Source: Clostridia bacterium
GTDB lineage: Bacteria > Bacillota > Clostridia > Oscillospirales > Acutalibacteraceae
Reading direction: 5' to 3'
NCBI GenBank assembly: GCA_017436255.1
Contig: JAFSDK010000048.1
Coordinates: forward strand, 1-64,000
Length of the DNA: 64,000 bases
This document shows, one piece after another, positions 1 through 9,538 of the stretch (its first letter is position 1; each line of letters opens with the position of its first letter). The position numbers and the translations under genes were made by a program. Under the pieces are notes generated by a model that was not told the DNA's origin, searched no databases, and worked only from the letters and a program-made list of their open reading frames with translations.

Positions 1-3000
1 ATAAGAGAATGTCGTTGTTTTGTTATTGGTAGCGTTATTCTCACGTATTAACTGATTTAGGTTATCGTAAGCGTATGAACGGTATTCTGCCGAGCCTGTA
101 ATACCTATTGCATCGGTATTTGTTTCGGCTCTTTGCGCCTTTGTTATAGCAGTTATATTACCCGAAACATCATAGGTGTAGTCATACGCTGTGTTATCTA
201 CAATTTCGCGCAGTAACTGATGCGTTCTGTAAAGGTCAACGGTGTCGTACGTGCTGGTAGCATTTCTATCAGACAACCAGTATGCATAGTTATTGTATAT
301 AGGTCGGTCTGTTGAAAGCGTACGTTTATTCAGCCTGTTTACCGAGTCGTAATTATATGTAGCATATCTTGTTGAAGCTATCTGATATAACGTTGGCAGA
401 TTATCCTTAGCATAACTTGCAGAACTATTTGCAATAGCATTGCCGTCGGCATCGTTTTTACTATATGCCGAATAACTGTATGTTTGTTTAATGGTATTGC
501 TACCAATATTTAATATAAGTTTATTTACGTTGTTGCGTAAATCATAGCCCTGTTCAACAAAGCCGATATGACTTGAATTATCCTGTGTGCGAATTTCTTG
601 GCGGATAAGTCTGCCCAATGAATCATAGTCGTAATTATACTTGCGGTTATTTACGCTATCAGTATGACTTAATAACACGCCTACCGACGAATACGCCCAA
701 TTAAATGTTCTTGTATTATCGCCGTCGGTACGTACAGTTTGGTCAACAAGACCTAAACGATTGTATCTATAGCCTATTGTATCACCGTTACCGTAGGTTG
801 TCAAGGTAAGTGGCCCGTTTTTTGGTGCATAGGTATTGGTTGCAAGGGCGGTATTACCCACCTTAGTGGTGGTTACTTTACCGAAATTATCGTACTCAAA
901 GCTGTATTGTTCACCGTAAGATTCCAAGCCAAACAGGATTGAGGTTACTATACTGCTACCCTCTTTATAGGTATAAGAAACGGTGCTGTTACCTGTTTGA
1001 ACGGAATTTAACAATGTGAAATCACTGTTATAAGCGTTGGTTGTAACAGTACCTTTTGCATCGGTAACCGAGGTTACGGCACCTGAGGCATAGTCATAGG
1101 TATAGGTTGCCGCCGCTCTGCCGTGCTCGTCATAAACCGATTTTACATAGGCATTTTCTTTTACCGCGGTGCTTGTATCATCGGTATGATAATCCTGATG
1201 AGTTCTTATAACTATGGTAGATGCCGAGGTAGTCTCTTTGTTTCTAAGTTCACTCGCTCTATATGTGCCGTTATCGTTATAGCCGTTAGCAGTATATACA
1301 CCACGCGGTGATTTCGCGCGTAACAACTGATGATAATCATTATATACCATCGTAGTTTTATTGCCTAAAGTATCGGTATATGAAACAAGGTCGTTGTTAT
1401 CATCATATACCGAATTTGTGCTCTGCTCACCGTTTGCAGCTACAGAAACAGGGTTGCCGTCATTATCGTATGTGTAGGTTGATGCAGGCTCCTTGCAAAG
1501 CATAATGTGGTCAAAGTAACCCCTGTTTGCCTGATTGTAATATCTTACTATTACGGTAACCAATTCGGGCGTATAGGTGCAGCCCGATTCAGCGCCCGTA
1601 TATGCGAGTGAGAATGAAGTGGCGGTATATTGCCAACCCGTTATCGCAGGGTTGAACTTTGCGGCAGGCTTTTTCTGATAAACCGTAGTCTTGGTTCCAC
1701 TTGCATCGGTTTTTGTATATTTAACCTCTGGGCAAATATCGAAATATGACGAATGAAGGGCGTCGCTGACAGCGTACGCATTTGCCCAACCACTTACAAT
1801 ATATGTATCGTTTTTATTGGGCTCAACGGGTACTCTTTGGTAAACGTGCTTTTGTGTGCTTGCCGAGCCAAGAATACGCATAGAGTTTGCGCCTTCCTTC
1901 TTGGATCTTCCGTTAACACCCTGAGTAATGGTGCCGTCCGACACACTGTAGGTTATATTTTTTACCGTCCATTTTGTTGGCAAGCCGCTTGATGCCGTTT
2001 CAAAACTTGCATTTTCAAGCATATTATAGGTGCTTGCAAGCTCGCCCTCTTCAAGCTGAATGCAGTCAAAGTACGCAGAGCCTATCATATCCCTTATTGC
2101 CACATAAACCCTTATTTGTGTCGTGTTTTCGGGAATTTCTATGGTTGCCGACAATCTTCTGAAGCCGTTGTTAATTTCCGTATCGGTGTCCTCAGTTAAT
2201 AATTCGGAATATGCTTCTCTTATTGCTGTGCCCGTCGAATCGCAGGCATTAACCTGAATATACGCGCCTTTATAGTCGTCCGGCGATACTATACCGTCAA
2301 CACTTGCAAGGTCAACCGTTTTAACGTATGCCGAAAGGGTATATTTTTTGCCAATCTCAAATTTATTAACCCTTTGTCTGAAAAAGCTAACACCACCGTC
2401 CGTCAAAGCTGTGTTTTTAATTTCCAGCGATTTTGCACCCATATACTTTTCTGTGCTCACCGCCGTTGTTGTGCCTGTGATGGTATCTGAAATCACACTT
2501 TCCCACAGGCTTGCATCCTCACCGTTACCTCCTGTTAAAAGGTTTGCAACATTCTTACCAAGCGAGGCACTAGATGAAATTTTGTTTTTGGAGCCAAGTG
2601 TAGAGGTATCGTCACTCGCAGAGGTATACGAGTATGCACCTGCACCTATTTCTTTGCCGTCGCCATAACGCAGTTGTTGTGAAACGGTGCGACCTGCATT
2701 ATCAAACTGAAGAACTGTTATAATATCATCTGCACCGCAATTTGCATCCTCGCTATTGTGTATACCATCCAAACCGGCAGTGCGAATAATGGTTGTATTA
2801 TATTGTGCTCTGTCAAAGGTTATCATCTGACCATCTTCAGAACCGGGGTTCTCGGTAGTTCCGCCTTTTTCAAAAACACTAGCAACTCTTTTGCCTTTTG
2901 AACCTGCTGTATAGGTAAATTCAATGGTATATCCGCTACTGGCTACTGCTTTTGACAAGCACTTATCGCTGTCATATTCATACTGAACATAACTACCGTT

Positions 3001-5169
3001 TGGATAAGTTACTGTTGTCAACCTACCAACGCCACCATAATAGAATGTGGTTTCTCTTGAAGACGGGTCGGTAATTTTGGTTATGTAATCGCCGTTATAG
3101 GTAAATGTATATGTCCTGCACGATGCATCTTTTACGGTTAAAATCTTTTTGTTAGTTGAATCATAGGTAGCTCTAAGTTGTTCATTTCCGTTAGCATCTT
3201 TAATTACGTAAAGATTACCTACAGAGTTAAAATAATATTTATTATCCGCTTTATCTGTAATACGGTATTTCCAATTTACAGAGCTTGTACCTAAAGCGAG
3301 TGTAAGGCCTAAACCATCCTCATCAACATATTTTGTTGTACCCGATGAAGTATCTTTATAAAAATAGTGTTCAGTGCCATCACTATCAGCATATACATAA
3401 GGGTAATTAGAAGCATTAGTACCACTCAATCCATAAACGCTCGATGGTCTAACGGTTTGCAAAACATTAAGGCTCCAACCTTGTCCAATCGTAGTTGTCA
3501 TATTGTTGCCCTTTGCCGCAACGTATTTTGTACCTGCGGCATATCCATTATATACAAATTGGATAGCCAAAGCACCTAATTCGCTGCTAATACCCGAAAT
3601 TGTGTTTGCAAACACAAGGTTGCCTGTAAAATCATTAATATATGCAGTTCCTGCGTCTTCGGCACCTGCGGTAGTGTAGCTCCAATAATCTTCTAAACCC
3701 TTGTTGTTGCGATATTCAATAACAATATAAGGATAATAAGATTCTTTACCTTCTTGATCTTCTGTCCAGAAGCATGAGCGTGCCGCAATGTCAGCGTTGT
3801 TGCCCGTCTCTGCAGCCGCCTTAATCATAATGCCATAGTTGGTAGAAGTACCCTCATACCAGTCTTTAACTGTTCGTGTTATATCAAACTGTTTTAACCA
3901 AAGCGAGCCGTTAGTGTCGCTTCGTTTTATGTAATTATAGTCCAATACAACACTATCAAACGTAACGTCTGAATTCCAAGTTACGCTTGTTTCATTCCAC
4001 GATTTAGTTATGGCATGTGCATTAATTTGTTTGTCGGGTGTGCTGTCTGCATAAAAACTGTTATTATGCACATAAAGCCCCATATATGCACCAACGACCA
4101 TATCGCCCTTGTTTAAGCTTGGTAATGTAGTTTTAAATAGCGAACGGCAAATTCCGTAATTCGCTGATTCAACACCAATATATGCGTCACCAACACCGCC
4201 AAAATTTTTGCTTGGTTGCTTACTACAAACAAAAGTTGAGGCAATTGTAGATTTTTTCTGACTCGTTTCAACAACAGGGTCAATGGTTACGGGATAAGCT
4301 CTATCCGTATCGTCAAGCCAAGTTCTATCAGCTACAAGTGTTAATATGTATTTTTTATTTTTAGCTTCTATTTTATATTCAACGTCATATGATTCTTCAC
4401 CGTTTGCATCATACATAAATGGCGCCGGAATATAAAATATTTCTTCGTTTTCTTTTGATGCTGCTGTAATGCTGCCGTCTTTGTTTTTTATAAGCGTTAA
4501 ACCGTCGGCTTTAACCTCGAATGTAAATTCGTTTTTACAGTCAGCCGACTGTAGAATTATGTTTTCTTTAACACCCGTAGCGGTTACAACATACTCGAGC
4601 GTGCTTTTTTCTTCAAAGCCCTCATATTTTATCTTGCTGTTAACCTTTTCGGTGTATTTTTCAAATCCGTTAAGATTTTCACTCTTTTTTGCCTGCGGTT
4701 TACCGTTAACTGCCGACCTATTGCTCGAATTTGACTTGTATTTCCAAGACATTGTGTAGCCGTTATTTTCAATGGCAAATAATTTTTCGCTACCTGAATT
4801 TTTATTGAAATTAACCTTAAACGAATTTGCTTTGTTGGTGTATTCGTTGGTTGTTTCGTCATATTCAAGCGTGTTGTCAATATCCACCCATTTGCCGTTA
4901 TTTTTATAATGTACCGGCTGTGAGTATTTAACGGCTTTTCGGTTGCCGTTGCTTAAAATGTAGTGCTTTGTTGTTTCATCTCGGCGACTTTCATCTTCGC
5001 CGATAATGAAAACTTCATCATTAACTGTTTCTTGCGCATTGGGGTTGTCCTCTACCGTTTTGGCAAAAGCCGTTGCTATCGCCTCTTGTGCATAGGCAAG
5101 AGATTCAAGCGGGCATGCACCCATCAGCATTGCCAATGCTAATATAACAGCTAAAATCCTTTTTTTCAT
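1..5169 (-). CDS. Giant secreted RHS/YD-repeat protein with DNRLRE domain (C-terminus beyond window)
   Basis: Only the first 1,723 codons are inside the window; the reading frame is open to base 1 and continues to the left. The start ATG (5167-5169) follows a GGAGGAG ribosome site. Residues 1-27 are a signal peptide (MKKRILAVILALAMLMG then a small-residue stretch). Residues about 305-485 resemble a DNRLRE domain, common in secreted wall-associated proteins. From about 640 there are RHS/YD repeats (YxYDxxGR/L-type). Two carbohydrate-binding-like modules interrupt them at about 875-1020 and 1045-1230, followed by more YD repeats to the edge. RHS proteins form a shell that encloses a C-terminal toxin or effector domain, which would lie outside this window. 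A cell-surface or polymorphic-toxin role is inferred; the repeat architecture is seen directly. Confidence 0.9.
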   Translation of the reverse strand, partial: MKKRILAVILALAMLMGACPLESLAYAQEAIATAFAKTVEDNPNAQETVNDEVFIIGEDESRRDETTKHYILSNGNRKAVKYSQPVHYKNNGKWVDIDNTLEYDETTNEYTNKANSFKVNFNKNSGSEKLFAIENNGYTMSWKYKSNSSNRSAVNGKPQAKKSENLNGFEKYTEKVNSKIKYEGFEEKSTLEYVVTATGVKENIILQSADCKNEFTFEVKADGLTLIKNKDGSITAASKENEEIFYIPAPFMYDANGEESYDVEYKIEAKNKKYILTLVADRTWLDDTDRAYPVTIDPVVETSQKKSTIASTFVCSKQPSKNFGGVGDAYIGVESANYGICRSLFKTTLPSLNKGDMVVGAYMGLYVHNNSFYADSTPDKQINAHAITKSWNETSVTWNSDVTFDSVVLDYNYIKRSDTNGSLWLKQFDITRTVKDWYEGTSTNYGIMIKAAAETGNNADIAARSCFWTEDQEGKESYYPYIVIEYRNNKGLEDYWSYTTAGAEDAGTAYINDFTGNLVFANTISGISSELGALAIQFVYNGYAAGTKYVAAKGNNMTTTIGQGWSLNVLQTVRPSSVYGLSGTNASNYPYVYADSDGTEHYFYKDTSSGTTKYVDEDGLGLTLALGTSSVNWKYRITDKADNKYYFNSVGNLYVIKDANGNEQLRATYDSTNKKILTVKDASCRTYTFTYNGDYITKITDPSSRETTFYYGGVGRLTTVTYPNGSYVQYEYDSDKCLSKAVASSGYTIEFTYTAGSKGKRVASVFEKGGTTENPGSEDGQMITFDRAQYNTTIIRTAGLDGIHNSEDANCGADDIITVLQFDNAGRTVSQQLRYGDGKEIGAGAYSYTSASDDTSTLGSKNKISSSASLGKNVANLLTGGNGEDASLWESVISDTITGTTTAVSTEKYMGAKSLEIKNTALTDGGVSFFRQRVNKFEIGKKYTLSAYVKTVDLASVDGIVSPDDYKGAYIQVNACDSTGTAIREAYSELLTEDTDTEINNGFRRLSATIEIPENTTQIRVYVAIRDMIGSAYFDCIQLEEGELASTYNMLENASFETASSGLPTKWTVKNITYSVSDGTITQGVNGRSKKEGANSMRILGSASTQKHVYQRVPVEPNKNDTYIVSGWANAYAVSDALHSSYFDICPEVKYTKTDASGTKTTVYQKKPAAKFNPAITGWQYTATSFSLAYTGAESGCTYTPELVTVIVRYYNQANRGYFDHIMLCKEPASTYTYDNDGNPVSVAANGEQSTNSVYDDNNDLVSYTDTLGNKTTMVYNDYHQLLRAKSPRGVYTANGYNDNGTYRASELRNKETTSASTIVIRTHQDYHTDDTSTAVKENAYVKSVYDEHGRAAATYTYDYASGAVTSVTDAKGTVTTNAYNSDFTLLNSVQTGNSTVSYTYKEGSSIVTSILFGLESYGEQYSFEYDNFGKVTTTKVGNTALATNTYAPKNGPLTLTTYGNGDTIGYRYNRLGLVDQTVRTDGDNTRTFNWAYSSVGVLLSHTDSVNNRKYNYDYDSLGRLIRQEIRTQDNSSHIGFVEQGYDLRNNVNKLILNIGSNTIKQTYSYSAYSKNDADGNAIANSSASYAKDNLPTLYQIASTRYATYNYDSVNRLNKRTLSTDRPIYNNYAYWLSDRNATSTYDTVDLYRTHQLLREIVDNTAYDYTYDVSGNITAITKAQRAETNTDAIGITGSAEYRSYAYDNLNQLIRENNATNNKTTTFSY

Positions 5170-5208
5170 TTTTTCTCCTCCATTTTCATTTTACAAATTT
5201 ACGCATAT

Positions 5209-5241
5209 AAAAAAGACGCTATTTAAATTATAGCGTCTTCT
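5209..5241 (-). terminator. Intrinsic terminator after the apgM/small membrane protein genes
   Basis: GACGCTAT and ATAGCGTC arms (5215-5237) are flanked by A and T runs. Read on the minus strand the hairpin ends in a T run. It separates the apgM operon from the RHS gene, which therefore needs its own promoter or read-through. Confidence 0.8.
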
Positions 5242-5279
5242 TTCCAAAAAATCTGTCGAATTTTGGTAATGTTTTACTT

Positions 5280-5570
5280 TTACACATCTTGCTGGGCTAA
5301 ATTTATCTGTTTTTGCTCGGTTTTTTTAAGTTGGGTCATCTTTTTTGAATACATCGTTATTGGGAAAACAAGCACAAAAAGCAGCGCCAAAATAAACCAC
5401 TGCACAAAATTTGCACCGTCGGTCAAAACTCTTACAACAATTGCCGCTATTATAACCGCCGCTATGTCACAAGGCCAGAAAATAAGCGCAAGTTTTCTTC
5501 TTTGCTTTTTAAAATGCTCAATAATTTGCGCCTTTTCTCTTTCTGCCTTTTCAAAATCGCGTTTTGCCAT
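5280..5570 (-). CDS. Small two-helix membrane protein, function unknown
   Basis: This 96-residue protein has a charged, probably coiled N-terminus (residues 1-27, many K/R/E). Two hydrophobic segments follow at about 28-48 (LALIFWPCDIAAVIIAAIVV) and 56-76, and the C-terminus is polar and lysine/glutamine rich. The start ATG touches the end of apgM, so the two are probably co-transcribed and translationally coupled. The topology suggests a hairpin in the membrane with both ends in the cytoplasm. I do not recognise the family. Confidence 0.65.
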   Translation of the reverse strand: MAKRDFEKAEREKAQIIEHFKKQRRKLALIFWPCDIAAVIIAAIVVRVLTDGANFVQWFILALLFVLVFPITMYSKKMTQLKKTEQKQINLAQQDV

Positions 5571-6784
5571 TATAATGCTCCAATCAATTTTTTCATAATA
5601 TCGGGGCCGTGTTCAACGTAAACGCCTGTGCTCTCTGCCGTTTGCTCGGTAAACGTAGCAACGCCACCAAGCGCCTTTGTGCTATCATATATAAGATACG
5701 GCACAGGTTTTGCCGAATGTGTTTTAGTGTTTAGCGGTGTTGGGTGGTCGGGCATAATAAGTATGCGGAAGTCGCCAAGTGTAGCGAGATAATCTTTCAT
5801 CGGTCCTACTACCTTTTGATCAATTATCTCAATGGCCTTTACCTTATTTTCGGCTTCACCGCGGTGGCCGCACTCATCAGGTGCCTCAAAATGCAGATAC
5901 ACAAGGTCACTACCATCTGCAAAAGCTTTCTTTGCCGCCTCTACCTTACCGTCAAAATTAGTATCTAAATAACCTGTTGCGCCCTCAACCTCGGGCACAG
6001 TCATCTCGGCACAAATACCGATGCCTTTAAGCAGGTCAACCGCAGATATAATGGTACCGCTAATTTGGAATTTTTCCTTGAAATTTTCAAGACTCGGTTT
6101 CTTACCCTCACCCCAAAGCCAAATGGAGTTGGCAGGACGCTCGCCCCTTTTAATTCTTTCTAAATTAACGGGGTGATCTTTAAGCACCTCGTAACTCTTT
6201 TTCATAAGTTCAATAAGAGGTGCGGCATTTTCGTTATCGCTTAAATAATCACCTATAACTCTACCGCTTATATCGTGGGGCGGCGTCATATTACCGAGTT
6301 CTGTTGTGCCGCCATTTACAATAAGACAGTGTCTGTATGCGACACCTGGATAGAATTTATAAATATCATTACCAAAATGTTCTTGTACGGTTTTAATGAT
6401 TTCGCGCGCTTCTTCGGTTGAAATATCACCGGCACAATAGTCCACCATCGTTTTATCTTCATAATTTTCTTCATCAGATAAAGTTACAATATTACAACGT
6501 AGCGCAACGTCGGTATCGGTCAGTTCTACACCGATGCTTGCAGCCTCAAGCGGTGAACGACCGGTATAACACACAGCGGGATCGTAGCCCATAACGGTGA
6601 GGTTGGCAACGTCACTACCGGGTTTTAAACCATCAGCAACCGTCTTGCACATACCTACTTCACCATTTGCCGCTAATGCATCCATATTAGGCTTCTTCGC
6701 CAACTCCATAGGTGTTTTACCACCAAGGATATTTTTATCATTTGTGTCCGCCATACCATCACAAAGTACAACTAAATATTTCAT
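5570..6784 (-). CDS. apgM: Cofactor-independent phosphoglycerate mutase, archaeal type
   Basis: Interconverts 3- and 2-phosphoglycerate in glycolysis and gluconeogenesis, independent of 2,3-bisphosphoglycerate and dependent on metal ions. The chosen start (ATG at 6784, 404 residues) has AAGGA nine bases upstream; an in-frame TTG three codons earlier lacks good spacing. The N-terminus MKYLVVLCDGMAD carries the metal-binding aspartate (D9). GSDVANLTVMGYDP carries the serine that forms the phosphoenzyme (S57). YTGRSPLEAASIG and the C-terminal HFEAPDECGHRG and MPDHPTP motifs supply further metal ligands. The length is normal for this branch of the alkaline phosphatase superfamily. Its stop overlaps the start of the downstream small membrane protein. 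Confidence 0.95.
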   Translation of the reverse strand: MKYLVVLCDGMADTNDKNILGGKTPMELAKKPNMDALAANGEVGMCKTVADGLKPGSDVANLTVMGYDPAVCYTGRSPLEAASIGVELTDTDVALRCNIVTLSDEENYEDKTMVDYCAGDISTEEAREIIKTVQEHFGNDIYKFYPGVAYRHCLIVNGGTTELGNMTPPHDISGRVIGDYLSDNENAAPLIELMKKSYEVLKDHPVNLERIKRGERPANSIWLWGEGKKPSLENFKEKFQISGTIISAVDLLKGIGICAEMTVPEVEGATGYLDTNFDGKVEAAKKAFADGSDLVYLHFEAPDECGHRGEAENKVKAIEIIDQKVVGPMKDYLATLGDFRILIMPDHPTPLNTKTHSAKPVPYLIYDSTKALGGVATFTEQTAESTGVYVEHGPDIMKKLIGAL

Positions 6785-6950
6785 TTTTATCAATCCTTAC
6801 AATCAATCTATAACTTTATTATATTATCCTTTTGCACCTTTTGTAAAGCAATTTTACCTTTTACGACAAATTTTTTAAAAAAACTCTTTAATTTTGCGCC
6901 CATATATTATAAAATGTATATATAAAATGTAAATTTGGAGGTGTCTGACA

Positions 6951-7436
6951 GTGGCTAATAATATTCGTTTAAAAATTGGCGGCATTGAATATTCTATTTC
7001 AAGCGAGGATGATGAGGCATACATCCGCCGTATCGCCGGTGAACTTGAGCGTAAAATGAACACCGTTCAGGCTCGCAGTCCCTTTTTATCTACTACAATG
7101 GCTGCCGTTATGACGGCACTCGAAGCACTTGATGAGGCTAAAAAAGCCGAAGCAGAAAGCGAAAATCTGCGTCTTGAAATTAAACGTCTTTTAGAAGAGA
7201 CCGCATGCGCCAAAATGGATGCAGAGGTTTCGCGCAGAATGTTGGATAAGTACCTTGAATCACAAAATATTATCGCACCCGTTGTAGCACCTGTTACACC
7301 CGTACCCGCAGATGATATCTTTGCAGAAGATAACGAGCAGGAAGACACTGCACCCGTTTTTGAAGAAGATGACGAAGAATTTTTTGATAACCAAGAAAGT
7401 ATACCTTTTGATGAAAACGGAGACCTGCCATTCTAA
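6951..7436 (+). CDS. zapA: Cell division protein ZapA with a long acidic tail
   Basis: ZapA binds and bundles FtsZ at the division ring. The GTG start follows TTGGAGGTG with suitable spacing. Residues 1-95 match the family: the N-terminal β region NNIRLKIGGIEYSISS, then a long coiled coil with heptads of A, L and E. Residues about 110-161 form an acidic, low-complexity extension (EEDDEEFFDN type), so the protein is 161 residues instead of the usual 85-110. It sits 18 bases upstream of the U32 peptidase gene, the arrangement seen in many Clostridia. Transcription is divergent from apgM. Confidence 0.85.
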   Translation: MANNIRLKIGGIEYSISSEDDEAYIRRIAGELERKMNTVQARSPFLSTTMAAVMTALEALDEAKKAEAESENLRLEIKRLLEETACAKMDAEVSRRMLDKYLESQNIIAPVVAPVTPVPADDIFAEDNEQEDTAPVFEEDDEEFFDNQESIPFDENGDLPF

Positions 7437-7454
7437 TTTGGACGGAGAAAAACA

Positions 7455-9515
7455 ATGAACATTACGCGCATGCCCGAAATTCTTGCACCCGTTGGAAGTA
7501 AAGAAATGCTTATTGCCGCTGTAAGAAGCGGCGCCGATGCTGTTTACTTGGGTGCTAAAGAATTTAATGCGAGAAGAAACGCCGATAACTTCGGTGAACT
7601 TGATTTAAAAGAGGCTATTGAATACTGTCATATACGAGGGGTTAAGGTTTTCTTAACCCTTAATATCATTTTATCGGATAATGAACTGACCGACGCATTT
7701 GAACTTGCCAAAAAGGCATACCTCTTTGGTGTTGATGCCGTAATAGTTGCCGATATTGGTCTTATTTCATTGCTAAATAAGCACCTACCAAATCTTGCAC
7801 TTCACGCTTCAACACAAATGACGGTACACACTGCATCAGCAATACCTTTTATTAAAAAACTTGGCATTAAAAGGGTTGTTTTGGCACGTGAGTTAAGCAA
7901 GGAAACAATAAAAGAAATTTGTGTTGCCGCACACAAAGAAGGCGTTGAAATTGAAGTATTTGTGCATGGCGCACACTGTATGTCGGTCTCAGGTCAATGC
8001 CTTTTAAGTTCCATGCTTGGCGGCAGAAGCGGCAACAGAGGCCTTTGTGCCGGTCCTTGTCGTTTGCCCTTTGCCGCAGACGGTGGCAATGGCTACGATT
8101 TAAGTCTTAAAGATTTAAGCCTTTCATCCCACCTTGAAGAACTTACGCAAATTGGTGTTGATTCTTTTAAAATTGAAGGCCGTATGAAGCGACCCGAGTA
8201 CGTGGCCGCGGCAACCGCTGCACTACGCAACACACTTTATAAAACCGATAGCGATGTTGACCTACACTTAATGCTTAACAGTATTTTTTCGCGCTCGGGT
8301 TTTACCGACGGATATTTTTTAGGTAAATTAGGTAAAGATATGTTTGGCATACGCACCAAAGATGATGTTTTATCGGCTAAAGACGTACTCTCAAGTATTC
8401 ATTCACTCTACCGTAACGAGCGACAAAGTATAAAAATTAGCGGCGAAATTGAAATTTTGGACAGCTCGCCGATTCGCCTTACCCTTACCGACGGGCAAAA
8501 TACCGCTACCGCCGTGGGCCCAATACCGGAAAAGGCAATAAATCGCAGCATTGATAATGAGAGCGTAACGAAATCACTCTCAAAACTCGGTGGCACACCG
8601 TTTTTACTACAAAACCTTGAATGTAAAATTGGCGAACAACTATCGGTTAGCGCCTCAACTATCAATGCATTACGCCGTGAATGTATTGAAAATTTGTGTG
8701 TTTTGCGCGCAACAAGTGATAAAAAAGACGTTCAGTCTTTCATAAACGTTGTTAATAGTAAAATAAATAACGTAACGCCATCTATTTTTTGCCGATTTGA
8801 CAATGTAACACAAATACCGGATAACAGTGATTTTATAACCGCTTTTTCTCTACCCTACGACTGCGACGTTTCGTCAGTAACTCTGCCTCAAAATGCAGAA
8901 AAATGGGTGGAACTTCCGCGATGGATAAAGAAGGACGAGATAAATGAACTACTTGTACGTTTTAAAGAATTTGGTTTTTGCGGCGCGATATGTTCAAACG
9001 TAGCGCAATTTGATATCGCAAAAAGTTTAGGTTTTAAAATTGCCGCTAACTATTCATTTAATATCTATAATAGCGAAACGGCTGCCTATCTTGAGGATAT
9101 CGGGTGTGCGCGTTTGACGTTATCCCCTGAGCTTCAACTTATCGGTGCAAAAAAAATAAACACCTCGGCACAAAAAGGCATTATCGCCTACGGCAAACTA
9201 CCGCTTATGTTAATGGTAAATTGCCCTATTAAAAATGGTATGAATTGTAAAGAATGCGGTCGTAACCAATATTTGACCGATCGCAAGGGTATAAAGTTCC
9301 CCGTGCGTTGCCGTGATGGATACAGTGAACTTCTTAATTCTCGTCCCATTTATCTTGCCGACCGTATGGATGAATTAACCGGATTTGATTTTATTACCCT
9401 TTACTTTACCGACGAAACGCCACAGGACGTACGCGACACCATAACCGCATACCAAAACAAAAGCGCACCTAAAAGTGAATATACCCGCGGACTTTATTAC
9501 CGCACTGTCGAATAA
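7455..9515 (+). CDS. U32 family peptidase-like protein (probable RNA hydroxylation factor)
   Basis: A 686-residue protein starting MNITRMPEILAPVGSKEML, typical of the U32 family. The N-terminal barrel (about 5-300) contains EVFVHGAHCMSVSGQCLLSS and GGRSGNRGLCAGPCR, the U32 signature with its conserved cysteines. The central and C-terminal parts correspond to the collagenase-like DUF3656 region plus a second barrel-like segment with a CPIKNGMNCKECG cysteine cluster near residue 595. Characterised relatives (TrhP, RlhA) help hydroxylate tRNA U34 or 23S rRNA C2501 rather than cleave collagen, so an RNA-modification role is more likely than proteolysis. A GGAG site precedes the ATG. It follows zapA closely and probably shares its transcript. 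Confidence 0.9.
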   Translation: MNITRMPEILAPVGSKEMLIAAVRSGADAVYLGAKEFNARRNADNFGELDLKEAIEYCHIRGVKVFLTLNIILSDNELTDAFELAKKAYLFGVDAVIVADIGLISLLNKHLPNLALHASTQMTVHTASAIPFIKKLGIKRVVLARELSKETIKEICVAAHKEGVEIEVFVHGAHCMSVSGQCLLSSMLGGRSGNRGLCAGPCRLPFAADGGNGYDLSLKDLSLSSHLEELTQIGVDSFKIEGRMKRPEYVAAATAALRNTLYKTDSDVDLHLMLNSIFSRSGFTDGYFLGKLGKDMFGIRTKDDVLSAKDVLSSIHSLYRNERQSIKISGEIEILDSSPIRLTLTDGQNTATAVGPIPEKAINRSIDNESVTKSLSKLGGTPFLLQNLECKIGEQLSVSASTINALRRECIENLCVLRATSDKKDVQSFINVVNSKINNVTPSIFCRFDNVTQIPDNSDFITAFSLPYDCDVSSVTLPQNAEKWVELPRWIKKDEINELLVRFKEFGFCGAICSNVAQFDIAKSLGFKIAANYSFNIYNSETAAYLEDIGCARLTLSPELQLIGAKKINTSAQKGIIAYGKLPLMLMVNCPIKNGMNCKECGRNQYLTDRKGIKFPVRCRDGYSELLNSRPIYLADRMDELTGFDFITLYFTDETPQDVRDTITAYQNKSAPKSEYTRGLYYRTVE

Positions 9516-9538
9516 AATTTAGTGAGGTGACATAAAAA

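Noticed and set aside
1123..4880. Several plus-strand and minus-strand short frames in the first 5 kb
   Set aside because: All are shadows of the continuous minus-strand RHS frame, which has the signal peptide, ribosome site and repeats.
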